Assembly: GCA_023091735.1 (NCBI GenBank) | Contig: JALKBU010000793.1 | Coordinates: 1 to 24,416 of the forward strand | Source of the DNA: Trichomonas tenax | Taxonomy: Eukaryota; Parabasalia; Trichomonadida; Trichomonadidae | DNA length: 24,416 nt | Reading direction: 5' to 3' | Shown: in pieces, positions 8,836 to 17,992 of the stretch | Layout: every line of letters starts with the position of its first letter | Position numbering within the stretch: the first letter of the stretch is position 1 | Translations under genes and position numbers: made by a program | The notes under the pieces: model-generated | Databases searched by the model: none | Told to the model about the DNA's origin: nothing | The model's input: the letters and a program-made list of their open reading frames with translations, nothing else

Positions 8836-11800
8836 TTATTTCTTTTTTTCTTCAGCTTTGTTTGCTTGTTCAGCTTCAGCCTTCTTCTTTGCTTCTTCCT
8901 CTTCAGCTTTCTTCTTATCTTCTTGAGCCTTCTTCCAGATGGCCAAGTTGGAGTTGACCTGATCAACATTGCATTGAAGCTTTGGAATGGCCTTTGCTGT
9001 TGCCTGATATAATGGCAAGCAAACGAAAGTGTAGAAACCAATCTGTGACTTTGGTTTATCAAGGTGAGCTCTATCATTGAGATCTGATGTAAAGTTCATG
9101 CCTTGTGCCTGCTCAAGGTCACCCTGGCGGAAGAATTCTTCGCAAAGAACATCACACCATTTATCTGCTAGTTCGAATGGCCTTGAAACGTTTGAAATAT
9201 CACCACACTTGAGAATCATCTGCATCTGCATAAGGAAGTGTTGTGCGTTCTCTTTAGGCTTCCATTCGTTGGCATCAAACAATGCGTTGAATTCTTTGAG
9301 GAATGTGAAGTGCTTAGCCATGTCTGTGATAAGAATGAGATTGATAATGAGAGACCACATCTTCTTGTATTCGGCTGGATTGAGTGATGAGAAAATGTTA
9401 GTTTCTTCCTTAGAGATGATATCAATAGCAATAGCGCAGTGGTGAGTTTCCATGACAGACTGGTTCTTGAACAAAATACCAAGCGGTGTCTCTGCCTTGA
9501 CGTTATAAACGTTAGTGAAACCATCGTGGTTTGCATCGTGGCAAAGACAAGCGACAAGCAAACCGTAAAGTTCGAAGCTTGTGAGGACTTTATCCATACC
9601 TGATGTCTTAAGCTCGTAAGTGACGAACTGTGTAACATCAACAGCATGACGCCAGTTGTGATATGGGACTTTCTTGTATGTGTCACGCAAAGCTGACAAG
9701 AATCTGAAGAACTTTTCGTTCGTGACCTTATAAATCTGAAGAAGGCCGAAGTGATGGAAGATGTTGAAGATTACCTTGAAGTGACCAATACCATCCCACA
9801 TAGGAGCATCGAAATTGATTGTAAAGAAACTCTCAATGACTTCTAGAGGGAGAGTGAAACTCTGAGGAACCATGAATCCATCACGCTCAGACTCTGTGAG
9901 CCAGTGCTTCAAATCGATTTCGACTTGGCCGTGCTCAGCGATATCCTTAAGGTTGCTTCTTTCAATAGCAACAGAAGCGAAGACAGCGAAGCAGTCAAGA
10001 ATGTCCATATCCTCATTAACAATCTTCCAGTTGCATTCAAGTTCCATGACACCAAGAATAATGCCAGAAGAGTCCATCAAAGGAATCTCACAAATACTTT
10101 CATTAACATTTTGAACTGGTGCTTGTGTTTCAGATGTTCCAAAGAGATTGATGCTACCACGTGATGAGCGTGAAGATAAAACAGTAGAAGTGAATGCCTC
10201 TGCTGGCGGCGGCTCAGACATCAGCTTTTCAATAGCTGACTCAAGAACAGACTTTGATGTCATCTTTGCAATATCATTGCTCGAGAAAATCTTTGTTTCA
10301 CGCTCGTTGACAACAATATCAGCGAACATTGTGCCATACTTAATTTCATTACCGATATTTGCAAATTGCTTTGTTATACGCTCATTGCTATCATAGATGA
10401 AAAGCGTAGCACGAGAAGCAGAAACGATTGATCTTGCGTTTTCAAGAATTTCTTCGACAACACCCGTGAGTTGTGTTCCTTGACCAAGAACTGCAGACAT
10501 CTTTGTAAGCGTTCTCAGCTGCTTTGTTAAATCGATGGAAGCCTTGTAAAGTTTAGCGTTATCAAGACTTGTACCGCAGAAGACGTTGAAAGGATGCATC
10601 ATACGAACATCATCTTCTGTGAATCCTTCGCCATCAAGTTTGTTGATCATTTCTGTAACACCAGTGATTTCTCCACGGTTGTTGTAAATTGGAACAGTAA
10701 GCAACGAAACTGTTCTGAAGCCTGTCGCTTGATCGATAGATCTATCGAATCTAGGATCGCTATAAGCATCCTTGATGTTGACGACATTACCTGTGATAGC
10801 TGTATGGCCGACAATACCACGTGTCAGTGGGATAGTGAGAGCCTTATCAAGTCCAGATTGGAAGTGTGTGACGAGTGACTGTTTGCCTTTGTCGACAAGG
10901 AAGAGAGAGCAACGCTCAGCGTGAAGAAGATTGCAAGCGCGTTCCATGATTGTTGGAATAAGTGTTTCGATATCCAAAACACCAGAAAGTGCTTGAGCAA
11001 TCTCCAAAAGTGTTGCAAGACGCTTCTCGAAGTCATCAAGTTGCGGAAGATCTGGTGGTGGATGCAAAGATGTGCTCAAAGATTTAACAGCGAATGGTGC
11101 AAGTGACAACAATAAATTTTCATCGAGTTTAGTGTATCCATTAAGCCTTACGCATCCGTGAAGAACAATACCCCAAACTTTGCCTTCTTCTTGAACATAT
11201 GGAACAATTAAAGCACATTGATCTCCAAAATTATCGACATTTTCATTATAACGCTTGTGAGCTTTTAATTGTTGCTCATTGACGATATAATTCTCTTTAA
11301 GGCAGTATCCGATGACGCCTTGATTTTCATCATTGATGATTGTTGGATTATCGATATTTTTCTCGAAGTGTAAGAATACTTTATCTTTCGTTTTCATGAG
11401 GTAAAAGTCTGCGTAGTTTGCATTGAAGAAGTGACAAAGTGCTGATTCAAGCTTTGTAACAACTTTAGATAAATAATCAATGCCAACAAGATCTTTAGCA
11501 GTAGACAGTGATGGCATTTTCTCGAATAGATATCTTGAATATATACGGAACTTAGTTTGATAATAAGAAACAATTTGCTGTTCTTGTTCTGTAAAAACTG
11601 GTTCTTTTCTGGAAACTTCAATAATCGCGATGATTTGATCTTGTCTGTTTGTGACAGGAAATATAATAACGGGGTTTGTCGCAGGAATTCCGACAGCATC
11701 AAATTCATCATCGAAAGCTGAATGAACAGACTGATTTTCTGTTGTCTGAATTAGCTTAGTTTGATAACAGTAGCCAACTAAACTCTTCTCAAATGGTATA

Positions 11801-12102
11801 GCTTTAGTCATTGTCGGAGAATAAAATTTTTTTTCATTTTCGTAAACCAACCAAAGAATTGCGTTTTGCACGTTCATAATTTTCATTAAGGCTGTTTCGA
11901 TGACTTGATTTACTGGTTGTGTTTGGATGTCACACATCATTTGGTCAAAGTTTTCTTCGCACGAAATTTGTTTTTGCTGCTGAAGCTGTTGCTGTTGGAT
12001 TGCGCTTTGCTGCTCTTGCTGAGAAGTTCCTTTTGGCGGTTGCTCGGGATTCTTGGGTTTAGGATTTAAGGGTTTCAGTGAAGTAACCCCACGAAAAATC
12101 AT
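8836..12102 (-). CDS. Class I cyclic-nucleotide phosphodiesterase with four GAF-like domains
   Basis: The 1088-residue enzyme hydrolyses cAMP and/or cGMP. A Gln-rich tail (26-45) precedes GAF-like domains at about 58-185, 205-335, 365-510 and 535-710. The third is most typical, with the signature NKLDGEGFTEDD (487-498), like the NKFDE motif of cyclic-nucleotide-binding GAFs. The catalytic domain (about 750-1040) has all expected class I residues: YHNWRH (814-819; His815 as proton donor), HD-N-HD (855-860), CGDIS with metal ligand Asp968, and the Gln1020/Phe1023 nucleotide clamp. The C-terminus is a charged Lys/Glu helix (about 1056-1088). No membrane segment is seen, so it is probably cytosolic. 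Human relatives (PDE2, 5, 6, 10, 11) have two GAFs; four is longer. Nucleotide specificity cannot be read. The upstream spacer carries three TTTACATG-type motifs. Confidence 0.95.
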   Translation of the reverse strand: MIFRGVTSLKPLNPKPKNPEQPPKGTSQQEQQSAIQQQQLQQQKQISCEENFDQMMCDIQTQPVNQVIETALMKIMNVQNAILWLVYENEKKFYSPTMTKAIPFEKSLVGYCYQTKLIQTTENQSVHSAFDDEFDAVGIPATNPVIIFPVTNRQDQIIAIIEVSRKEPVFTEQEQQIVSYYQTKFRIYSRYLFEKMPSLSTAKDLVGIDYLSKVVTKLESALCHFFNANYADFYLMKTKDKVFLHFEKNIDNPTIINDENQGVIGYCLKENYIVNEQQLKAHKRYNENVDNFGDQCALIVPYVQEEGKVWGIVLHGCVRLNGYTKLDENLLLSLAPFAVKSLSTSLHPPPDLPQLDDFEKRLATLLEIAQALSGVLDIETLIPTIMERACNLLHAERCSLFLVDKGKQSLVTHFQSGLDKALTIPLTRGIVGHTAITGNVVNIKDAYSDPRFDRSIDQATGFRTVSLLTVPIYNNRGEITGVTEMINKLDGEGFTEDDVRMMHPFNVFCGTSLDNAKLYKASIDLTKQLRTLTKMSAVLGQGTQLTGVVEEILENARSIVSASRATLFIYDSNERITKQFANIGNEIKYGTMFADIVVNERETKIFSSNDIAKMTSKSVLESAIEKLMSEPPPAEAFTSTVLSSRSSRGSINLFGTSETQAPVQNVNESICEIPLMDSSGIILGVMELECNWKIVNEDMDILDCFAVFASVAIERSNLKDIAEHGQVEIDLKHWLTESERDGFMVPQSFTLPLEVIESFFTINFDAPMWDGIGHFKVIFNIFHHFGLLQIYKVTNEKFFRFLSALRDTYKKVPYHNWRHAVDVTQFVTYELKTSGMDKVLTSFELYGLLVACLCHDANHDGFTNVYNVKAETPLGILFKNQSVMETHHCAIAIDIISKEETNIFSSLNPAEYKKMWSLIINLILITDMAKHFTFLKEFNALFDANEWKPKENAQHFLMQMQMILKCGDISNVSRPFELADKWCDVLCEEFFRQGDLEQAQGMNFTSDLNDRAHLDKPKSQIGFYTFVCLPLYQATAKAIPKLQCNVDQVNSNLAIWKKAQEDKKKAEEEEAKKKAEAEQANKAEEKKK

Positions 12103-12142
12103 TTGTATATTATTTAAACAACAATATACGTTTTTTTGAAAA

Positions 12143-12188
12143 ATTACATGTCATAAATTTTATTTACATGACACATTTGACATGTAAA
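12143..12188. promoter_or_regulatory. Three TTTACATG-type motifs between PDE and Rab remnant
   Basis: ATTACATGTCA (12143-12153), TTTACATGACA (12163-12173) and TTTGACATGTAAA (12176-12188, inverted) lie within 46 bp. They begin about 40 bp upstream of the PDE start codon, in the gap shared with the divergent Rab remnant. The spacing and inverted arrangement suggest a shared control element. No clear TCAYW initiator is seen next to the PDE start. Confidence 0.5.
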
Positions 12189-12216
12189 GATTAAATACGT
12201 TTGCATCAAAGATATT

Positions 12217-12683
12217 ATGCTATGCTCAATGTTTGTTAATGATTCAAAGCACAAATATGGTGCTAAAATACAAAAGTGCGCTAAACGTTGGCGTGGTGGC
12301 TATATTATTCGTATTACTTTCTTGAATGATGTCAGCGAGAAGTACACACAATCAATAAAGAACTTATTATCAATTTCTTTCTTCTCTAAGGCTGTTGAAG
12401 ACAGGATTTCATCACTCAGAAAAATTGCTTTAGTCACATCATCAAAAAGATTTTCAGCTCCTTTATTTTCATCTTGTTTAAGCTACTTCAATTCTTATAT
12501 ATCAGACAGACTTCCGGCAAACCTAATTCATGGATTGAGATATTTCTTCGGTGCATAAACTTACGAAAGAATCGACAAAAAGGGAAATTCCACACTGAAT
12601 GGGAAGAATCCCCTTCCGATACAAATAACACAACAACAAAAGAAAACAAACCAAAGCCTAACACTTGCTGCCTGTTATTATAA
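12217..12683 (+). pseudogene. Remnant of a Rab-type small GTPase gene
   Basis: The pieces lie in three frames. One frame gives FVNDSKHKYGAKI, like the helix before switch I of Rab proteins. A second gives GVVAILFVLL near 12295, like the Rab strand after the YYRGA motif. A third frame (about 12474-12683) gives TSGKPNSWIEIFLRCINL, resembling the ETSAKTG G5 loop and the following helix. It ends in a polar tail with a di-cysteine, NTCCLLL, typical of a prenylated Rab C-terminus. The P-loop, switch II and NKxD motifs are not recognisable, and at least two frameshifts are needed. Alone, each match is weak; their correct order supports a decayed Rab. It is divergent from the PDE gene with a 114-bp gap. 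Confidence 0.5.
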
Positions 12684-13366
12684 AATCACTTTGTTATAAA
12701 ATGAATTTAAATGCTATAAAACTACTTTATTACATATCAATTAAAAACTAGCTATATTGCAAGTATTCCTTTAATACACAAAGACATACGTTTTGAGAAC
12801 ATCGATCATGAAATATAATCGAGAATTTGACATAACCACTTGAAAGTGGAAGCATACATTTCACAAGATGTTAAACATTGATTGCTTTGACGCTTGAAAG
12901 TTTGTGTGAAGTTGAAGTTGGAATAGTAAAAACACCTCTTCCGCTATCATCCCTGCAAGAAAAAGTACAGCAAAATGATGCACCATGTAGTTCTATTGAC
13001 AAGGTTTGAAATCAACATTATATGGAGTGCATGTTTAGCTTAAATGACATCAATATATAGTAATACACTGCTCCCATCATCATTGTACTTTGCATCTTCT
13101 TTCCCAAGTGTTGGCTCATATAGAGTTTAAAAGTCTCGATTTGAGACTCAATCGGATTCAAAACTAGTTTTGCAGTGTAGGTGGTTAACTAATCTTATTT
13201 TAGTCAATTCCATTTAACATTTCATTATTATTTTACTATAATATACCGTTAGAATGGAGATCTTTTTTATGTAATTTTAAAATCTGTAGTTTAGAAATTC
13301 AATGATTCAGACAAAATCATAAATTAAATTTGGATAAAAAAACGTTTTAGAATACGCACCTATTGA
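12684..13366. other. Intergenic, nothing recognised
   Basis: About 680 bp of AT-rich sequence lie between the 3' end of the Rab remnant and the 3' end of the copine pseudogene. I see no open frame of note and no RNA signature. A small inverted repeat lies around 13120-13155 (AGTTTAAAAGTCTCGATT, then TGAGACT). Confidence 0.6.
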
Positions 13367-14935
13367 TTACCTCTGTGGGAAATAATCAGTGGAGAAACAA
13401 AAGTCAACGATATGTTGTGGAACTTCAGCTAAAACTGCTGCTGCAAGTTCAGAATCAGAATTCATATACTTCATGAATGGAACAAACTGAACAATATCTC
13501 TCTTAGCAGAGTATACCCATCCATCAGCAAGTCTGCAACTTCCATCGCCATCGAGTTCGTCCATAGCATCAAAGTTAGCATTTCCAACGTCAATGATAAT
13601 GATGGATAAAGCATTTCCAGATGCTTGAACAATTCTTTTGATCGTTTTGTCCATATCATTGATAATTACATCTGTGATGATCATGAGAATTTTGTATGTC
13701 TTGTCTCTGTTCCAAGATTCAATAACAATCTTGTTGGCATATTTAGTGATTGCTTTGTTGTACACATCAAGAATACCATTAAGTCCATCGACTTCAGGAT
13801 GACTGCTGTGGCCATTAAGTGGAAAACAGTGACTTGGAAAACCATGAACTGTGCCACCGAAACCGTATACAGCGAACTTCCCCTTCGAATCATATGGACA
13901 CAAGATTTTGCCAACTTGTGCAATCGCGCGCTGATATTGATTGAGCTGTCCTTCAGAAACGTAGTGAAGACTGTCGCGAAAATGCGGACTACCATTGGAC
14001 CCCGTGAAATCAATGGCTGTAACCAAGTTTATCTTCAAACCATCTTCGAGGTAATCTACGAAGGAAGGCTCTTTCCTGATATTCGCTATTTTAATGGTCA
14101 ATGTTCAACGCTTTAGCTGACTTGTTTTAACCATAAGAGGCATTTCTTTGTTGATGATGTCTTTGAGATCTTTAACACAAATTTGAACGCTTCCGATTTC
14201 TGTTGGAGACTTATGTTCATGATAATCAGAAATCGTGAAAATAAGCGGTGTGTCAAGATTGTTTGCACAAAGTTGGCCCATTGGAACGCGGAATTTTTGG
14301 AATGTGCAAGAATAACATCATGGAATTGATTCTGTGCGATAAACAGCAACGTTCATTCCTGATTCGGACGCCCTATAGACTGTCAAGAATGGCCTATTCT
14401 TGCTGAATGTTCTCATTTTCTTTAGGTTTCTAACGCTGACTAATAATTCCATCACTTATAATGTACTCGGAATTTGTTCAGCAATAATCGACATTGTCGC
14501 ATCGGAACACCTACTGGACTTAATTGCACAGGTCTGCTGCATTTGGAGATTGGAAACTATCGTTTGAACATCTGTTTCAACAGATCCAATAAAATCTTGT
14601 TGACTAAGTGTAGATCTATTTGTGTCTGAGTCATATACACTAAGCTTCAGTGGTCGTGAAGTCTCAAACTGGTATACTGCCTAGAAATTGTGTGCAAAAC
14701 TTGGATTTGGGTTATTCATAATGACTTCGGTACGATCTACTTCTTTGAATGAGTTTGAAGCGTTGTCGTAGGCCTCAAGGATGACCATTGGATCGGATGG
14801 AGAGTTAGCATCTAATTTCGGATGGTTTTTGCATGAAACACTGATATTGATGATAGTGTTGTTAATCTGAGGGGCACCTACTATCTCGTTTTGCGCCGCA
14901 TTTTGTAACTGAAATGAAGGATCTTCATTTTTTTT
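13367..14935 (-). pseudogene. Copine pseudogene (C2-C2-vWA) interrupted by four in-frame stops
   Basis: One continuous frame of about 520 codons encodes a copine, a calcium-dependent phospholipid-binding protein. C2A (about 14870-14530) reads ISVSCKN, SPSDPMVILE, RTEVIMNNPNPSFAHNF and QDFIGSVE. C2B (about 14450-14130) reads RNLKK, FLTVYR, TFQKFRVPMGQL and IGSVQI. The copine vWA domain (about 14075-13400) reads TAIDFTGSNGSP (MIDAS DxTxS), then LHYVSEGQLNQYQRAI, MIITDVIINDM and FDAMDELDGDG. Stops fall at 14681-14683 (TAG), 14456-14458 (TAA), 14318-14320 (TGA) and 14105-14107 (TGA), all in the same frame with no frameshift between them. Another TAA at 14936-14938 closes the 5' side, and I see no good ATG. 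The vWA part alone stays open for 244 codons but begins without an ATG. A GT-AG interval of about 50 bp near 14960-14910 could be an intron, but it lacks the trichomonad consensus. Confidence 0.9.
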
Positions 14936-14993
14936 TTATAAAATTTGAATGAAAGATACCTTTTGATGAGAAAATATTTGTACCATTTTCGTT

Positions 14994-15060
14994 CCTAAGG
15001 TGGCCACCTATATTTGAGGGCTATTTAATCGTTTTCCTCTCAAAAGGGGCCACCTTTGGG
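14994..15060. repeat. Imperfect hairpin with GGTGGCC arms
   Basis: The arms are 14994-15020 (with AAGGTGGCCACCT, then TTTGAGGG) and 15036-15060 (with CCTCTCAAAAGG, then GGCCACCTTT). Reverse-complemented, the second aligns to the first over about 24 positions with a few mismatches and a 2-base gap. It is GC-rich against the surroundings and lies between the divergent copine pseudogene and the cyclin gene. It may be a small element or a remnant of an inverted duplication. Confidence 0.6.
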
Positions 15061-15319
15061 CATCCAGTTAAGAATATAGATTAAATATATTAATTTGAAA
15101 TTCGGAATTGATTAATAATTATACTAGCATAATTTTATGCAGACGAAAGCATATTGATTCATTGAATGAAATTGATATCTATGATATAAATATTTTTATT
15201 TTCAATTATATCTTTCGATAATTGAGCTATACATACTTGAGATCCTATAGATACTATCCTGAGAAAAGTAAATTCAGCTTTAGATCTAAAAATTAAATCT
15301 TGAAAACCAATACACAGCT

Positions 15320-15341
15320 GCCATGTAAAATTTACATGCCA
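15320..15341. promoter_or_regulatory. Inverted pair of TTTACATG motifs upstream of the cyclin gene
   Basis: GCCATGTAAA (15320-15329) and TTTACATGCCA (15331-15341) form an inverted repeat 50-70 bp before the cyclin ATG. The core is the one found at 2965-2993 and 12143-12188. Confidence 0.45.
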
Positions 15342-15390
15342 AGAGATTTTGAGAATTTGACAAAAATGTGCCCGTTTAAAATTTTAATAA

Positions 15391-16398
15391 ATGAAAGCAA
15401 AGTCCCAAAATAATGCGAAATCTTGGGATAATGTTCAGTGCAGCGATATGAAAACTGTTACAAAAGTCATTCCATCAAAAAATTTCACTGAAATCATCAG
15501 CGATCATGAATATTCCGATGCTGAAATTGAAGATTATATTGATATTTCAGAAGAAAGCATCGAATATCCACAAGTAGATATAGTCAATCTCGAAAAACCA
15601 TTGACTGTTTCAAGATATGCAGAAATAATTATTCGAAATGATATTAATCAACAACAGATGAGCGTGAGTGACATGGACAGTTTTTCTGAGATACAAAAAG
15701 AGATTACCCACAAAATGAGAAAGATTTTAGTTACATGGTTAATTAATGTTCACAATGATTATTGTTTTTCGAGTGATACATTGTTCACTGCCATAAAATA
15801 CCTTGATCTATATCTTTCAGCTAAAAGTATCGTCAAAAATCGATTGCAATTACTTGGAGCTGCTTGTTATTGGCTTTCTTGCAAAGTAAATGAGTTACAA
15901 GTTCCATATGCAGCAGAATTGTCTGATCTATGCAATATTAAATATACAAATCAAGAGTTTTATGAAATAGAAAGCGATATATTCACAACTTTAAATTTTC
16001 AACTCAATTTTCCGACATATAAAGGTTTTGTTCGACGTTATCTCACTATTGCAGGTGCAAATTCTAGAGTACAAGACTTATCATCGATTTTTTGTGAAAC
16101 ATGTTTGCTTAATTACTCTCTTTCATGCTGCTTGCCTTCAGATGTTGCCATTGCAATTGCAATAGTCTCCTATTACAGTTTAGATCTTAAACCACCAATA
16201 GAGACTCTTAAGCATTATATATCGAATATTAACTTTGATATTATATCAACAATAACAGATTGTGTTGTCAACACAATCTGCGAAATGTTGGAAGCCAAAT
16301 CTGGGTCAACTTATCAAAAATTCATAGATAGATTCTCTATAAACACAATCAAAATCACTCGAGAATCTTCAAATAAGATCAAAAAGCTTTTACATTGA
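15391..16398 (+). CDS. Divergent A/B-type cyclin
   Basis: The 335-residue protein has a standard two-fold cyclin box. The N-terminal fold spans about 107-205: MRKILVTWLINVH (109-121) corresponds to the MRAILVDWL signature, with Thr for the usual Asp. FTAIKYLDLYLS and LQLLGAACYWLSCKVNE (152-168) follow, with the CDK-contacting Lys165 and Glu168 of the K-EE motif kept. The C-terminal fold is about 208-305. RYAEIII (75-81) before the box matches the YAEDIY-type lead-in of mitotic cyclins. I see no clear RxxL destruction box in the acidic N-terminal 70 residues. Role by family: activates a CDK in the cell cycle. The ATG at 15391 is the first in frame. The gene is convergent with the Rogdi gene, 245 bp between stops. 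Confidence 0.88.
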   Translation: MKAKSQNNAKSWDNVQCSDMKTVTKVIPSKNFTEIISDHEYSDAEIEDYIDISEESIEYPQVDIVNLEKPLTVSRYAEIIIRNDINQQQMSVSDMDSFSEIQKEITHKMRKILVTWLINVHNDYCFSSDTLFTAIKYLDLYLSAKSIVKNRLQLLGAACYWLSCKVNELQVPYAAELSDLCNIKYTNQEFYEIESDIFTTLNFQLNFPTYKGFVRRYLTIAGANSRVQDLSSIFCETCLLNYSLSCCLPSDVAIAIAIVSYYSLDLKPPIETLKHYISNINFDIISTITDCVVNTICEMLEAKSGSTYQKFIDRFSINTIKITRESSNKIKKLLH

Positions 16399-16643
16399 TC
16401 AAATACATTTATGTGTTTATTTTATGTTTGTTTGTAAGTAAAATTGTTCAGTATAGTTAATTTTTTTTCATCAAAATTAACTTTGATTAATTATTCTTCA
16501 AAAGGAGAGTAACAGCTTATGAAAAGAATGACTTTCAGTTTGGTGTGAATCATATGTAGTTGAAAAATGGATTTTTTTCCTCATTTTGACAAAAATAAGA
16601 AAATAACACAAGAAATGAAGTAAATTTGAAGGAAAAATACGAA

Positions 16644-17297
16644 TTACACTTCTTCATCGGCAGGAATTGACCATGTAATGACTTCAGATCTCAAAAATTT
16701 CAAATTATGAGTTAATCTTTGCAAAATGGTTTCAAGAGCACCAAGAAGTGTTTCATCGTCTGAATTTTTGACGCTCCCGGCGTCAATGTTGTTAATTGGA
16801 GAATATAATAATGATGCGTAACCATTTTGGAAGAAAAGATCCAAATCAACATCAGATGGTAACGGCGGATCAAAGTAGTTCGTTAGTTCAATTTTAATGA
16901 ACTTCGGATCTGATAAAATCGCCATTGCTTGGTTTGCCATGCTCAAAAAAGATTCAATGGACTGTAATGTGCATCTTTTTAAGTTGTGTATTGTGTACTT
17001 GATGTGATATTGTATGTCGTGGCATTTCAAACAAATTTGCGTTAAAAAGAGAAGAGGAAATGGTAAAATTTGGTGTTTGGTAGAATTCCCATCAGGCCTG
17101 TTGATCGCAATGTGACCATCAGTGACAATTCCATTTGTCGATTGCATAATAAGAAAAATATCAGGAATAGAACCAACTTTGAAGAAGAATCCGATTGGAA
17201 CATCTTTTTGCCTGATGTTCAGGATTTCGTCAATCATCCTATTGACTTCCAACAACGAATTTTCTAAAAGTTTGTGTCGTCTTTCTTCAAGAGTCAT
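16644..17297 (-). CDS. Rogdi-like subunit of the V-ATPase assembly (RAVE/rabconnectin) complex
   Basis: The 217-residue soluble protein is helical at both ends (about 4-30 and 180-205) with a beta-rich middle. Family landmarks I recognise are NGIVTDGHIAINRP (55-68), at the position of Rogdi's LTLQGD-ADVNLKMP strands, and the segment PPLPSDVDLDLFFQNGYASL (144-163), matching Rogdi's ALPSDL followed by the KLCLTVYQL-type helix. Human Rogdi is about 290 residues, so this one is shorter; the region after the helix is reduced. In known biology Rogdi/Rav2 works with DMXL/Rav1 to assemble the V-ATPase on endosomes, lysosomes and vacuoles. The assignment rests on remembered motifs only. The start is the first ATG of the frame; no clear initiator motif is visible upstream. 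Confidence 0.65.
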   Translation of the reverse strand: MTLEERRHKLLENSLLEVNRMIDEILNIRQKDVPIGFFFKVGSIPDIFLIMQSTNGIVTDGHIAINRPDGNSTKHQILPFPLLFLTQICLKCHDIQYHIKYTIHNLKRCTLQSIESFLSMANQAMAILSDPKFIKIELTNYFDPPLPSDVDLDLFFQNGYASLLYSPINNIDAGSVKNSDDETLLGALETILQRLTHNLKFLRSEVITWSIPADEEV

Positions 17298-17992
17298 TAG
17301 AAAAAACGAGAAGTGTTTTAACTCTCAAATTTGGTTTTTAGCGACCAAAACTGGTAAAATTAGCATTACCATTATGTGATTGTTATAATAAGCCATATTT
17401 TAAAAAGTGAATAAGGTTAAAAGTTACTTTTTTCACAATTTATTTGACATTAATAAAATAGTATATATGATACTAATTATTTTTTCATCGTTTGTATTTT
17501 TGAATACTTTATTTTTATTAATCAATAATTTCATCAATTTCATTGGGAGGCTATGAGTATAAGTTGGTGTATCACATTAAAAACATGTAATATGTGCATG
17601 CATCTATGCATATTGTCGTCTCCGCAATGATTTCGTGAATTTATAAATTACGATACTTAACAATTATTCAATTAGAAGCTTGTATTATTTGTAACATGTT
17701 ACTATGTTGTTTTCATGTGATATATTTATAATAAATATTGCTATTTACTCAATAATAAACAGATATCAAATTGTTAAGGAAAAATATGAAACGATATTAT
17801 ATATGTTTAACACTACATCTATGTGTGGCATCATACAAGAGTTATATTTGTCCATACATGTTTGAACTGATTCTGACCCCCAGAATTGATACACTTTTAA
17901 AAAATGAACATTTCAATTTATTCTGCATTTTTAAAATAGGGCAACAGGAGGAGTGACTTCCTTATTTACTAAATCGGCAAAATCCGCGCGCA
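17298..17992. other. Intergenic, nothing recognised
   Basis: Nearly 700 bp of AT-rich DNA hold only short frames that resemble nothing I know. It separates the Rogdi gene from the broken end of the Cys/Asn-rich family gene. Confidence 0.6.

Noticed and set aside
13625..14116. 163-codon plus-strand frame
   Set aside because: It lies antisense to the copine vWA domain, which has clear family motifs; this frame has none.
14910..14960. GT-AG interval in the copine 5' region as an intron
   Set aside because: It starts GTATCT and lacks the trichomonad GTAYGT and ACTAAC-type branch signals. The gene is dead, so this cannot be judged.
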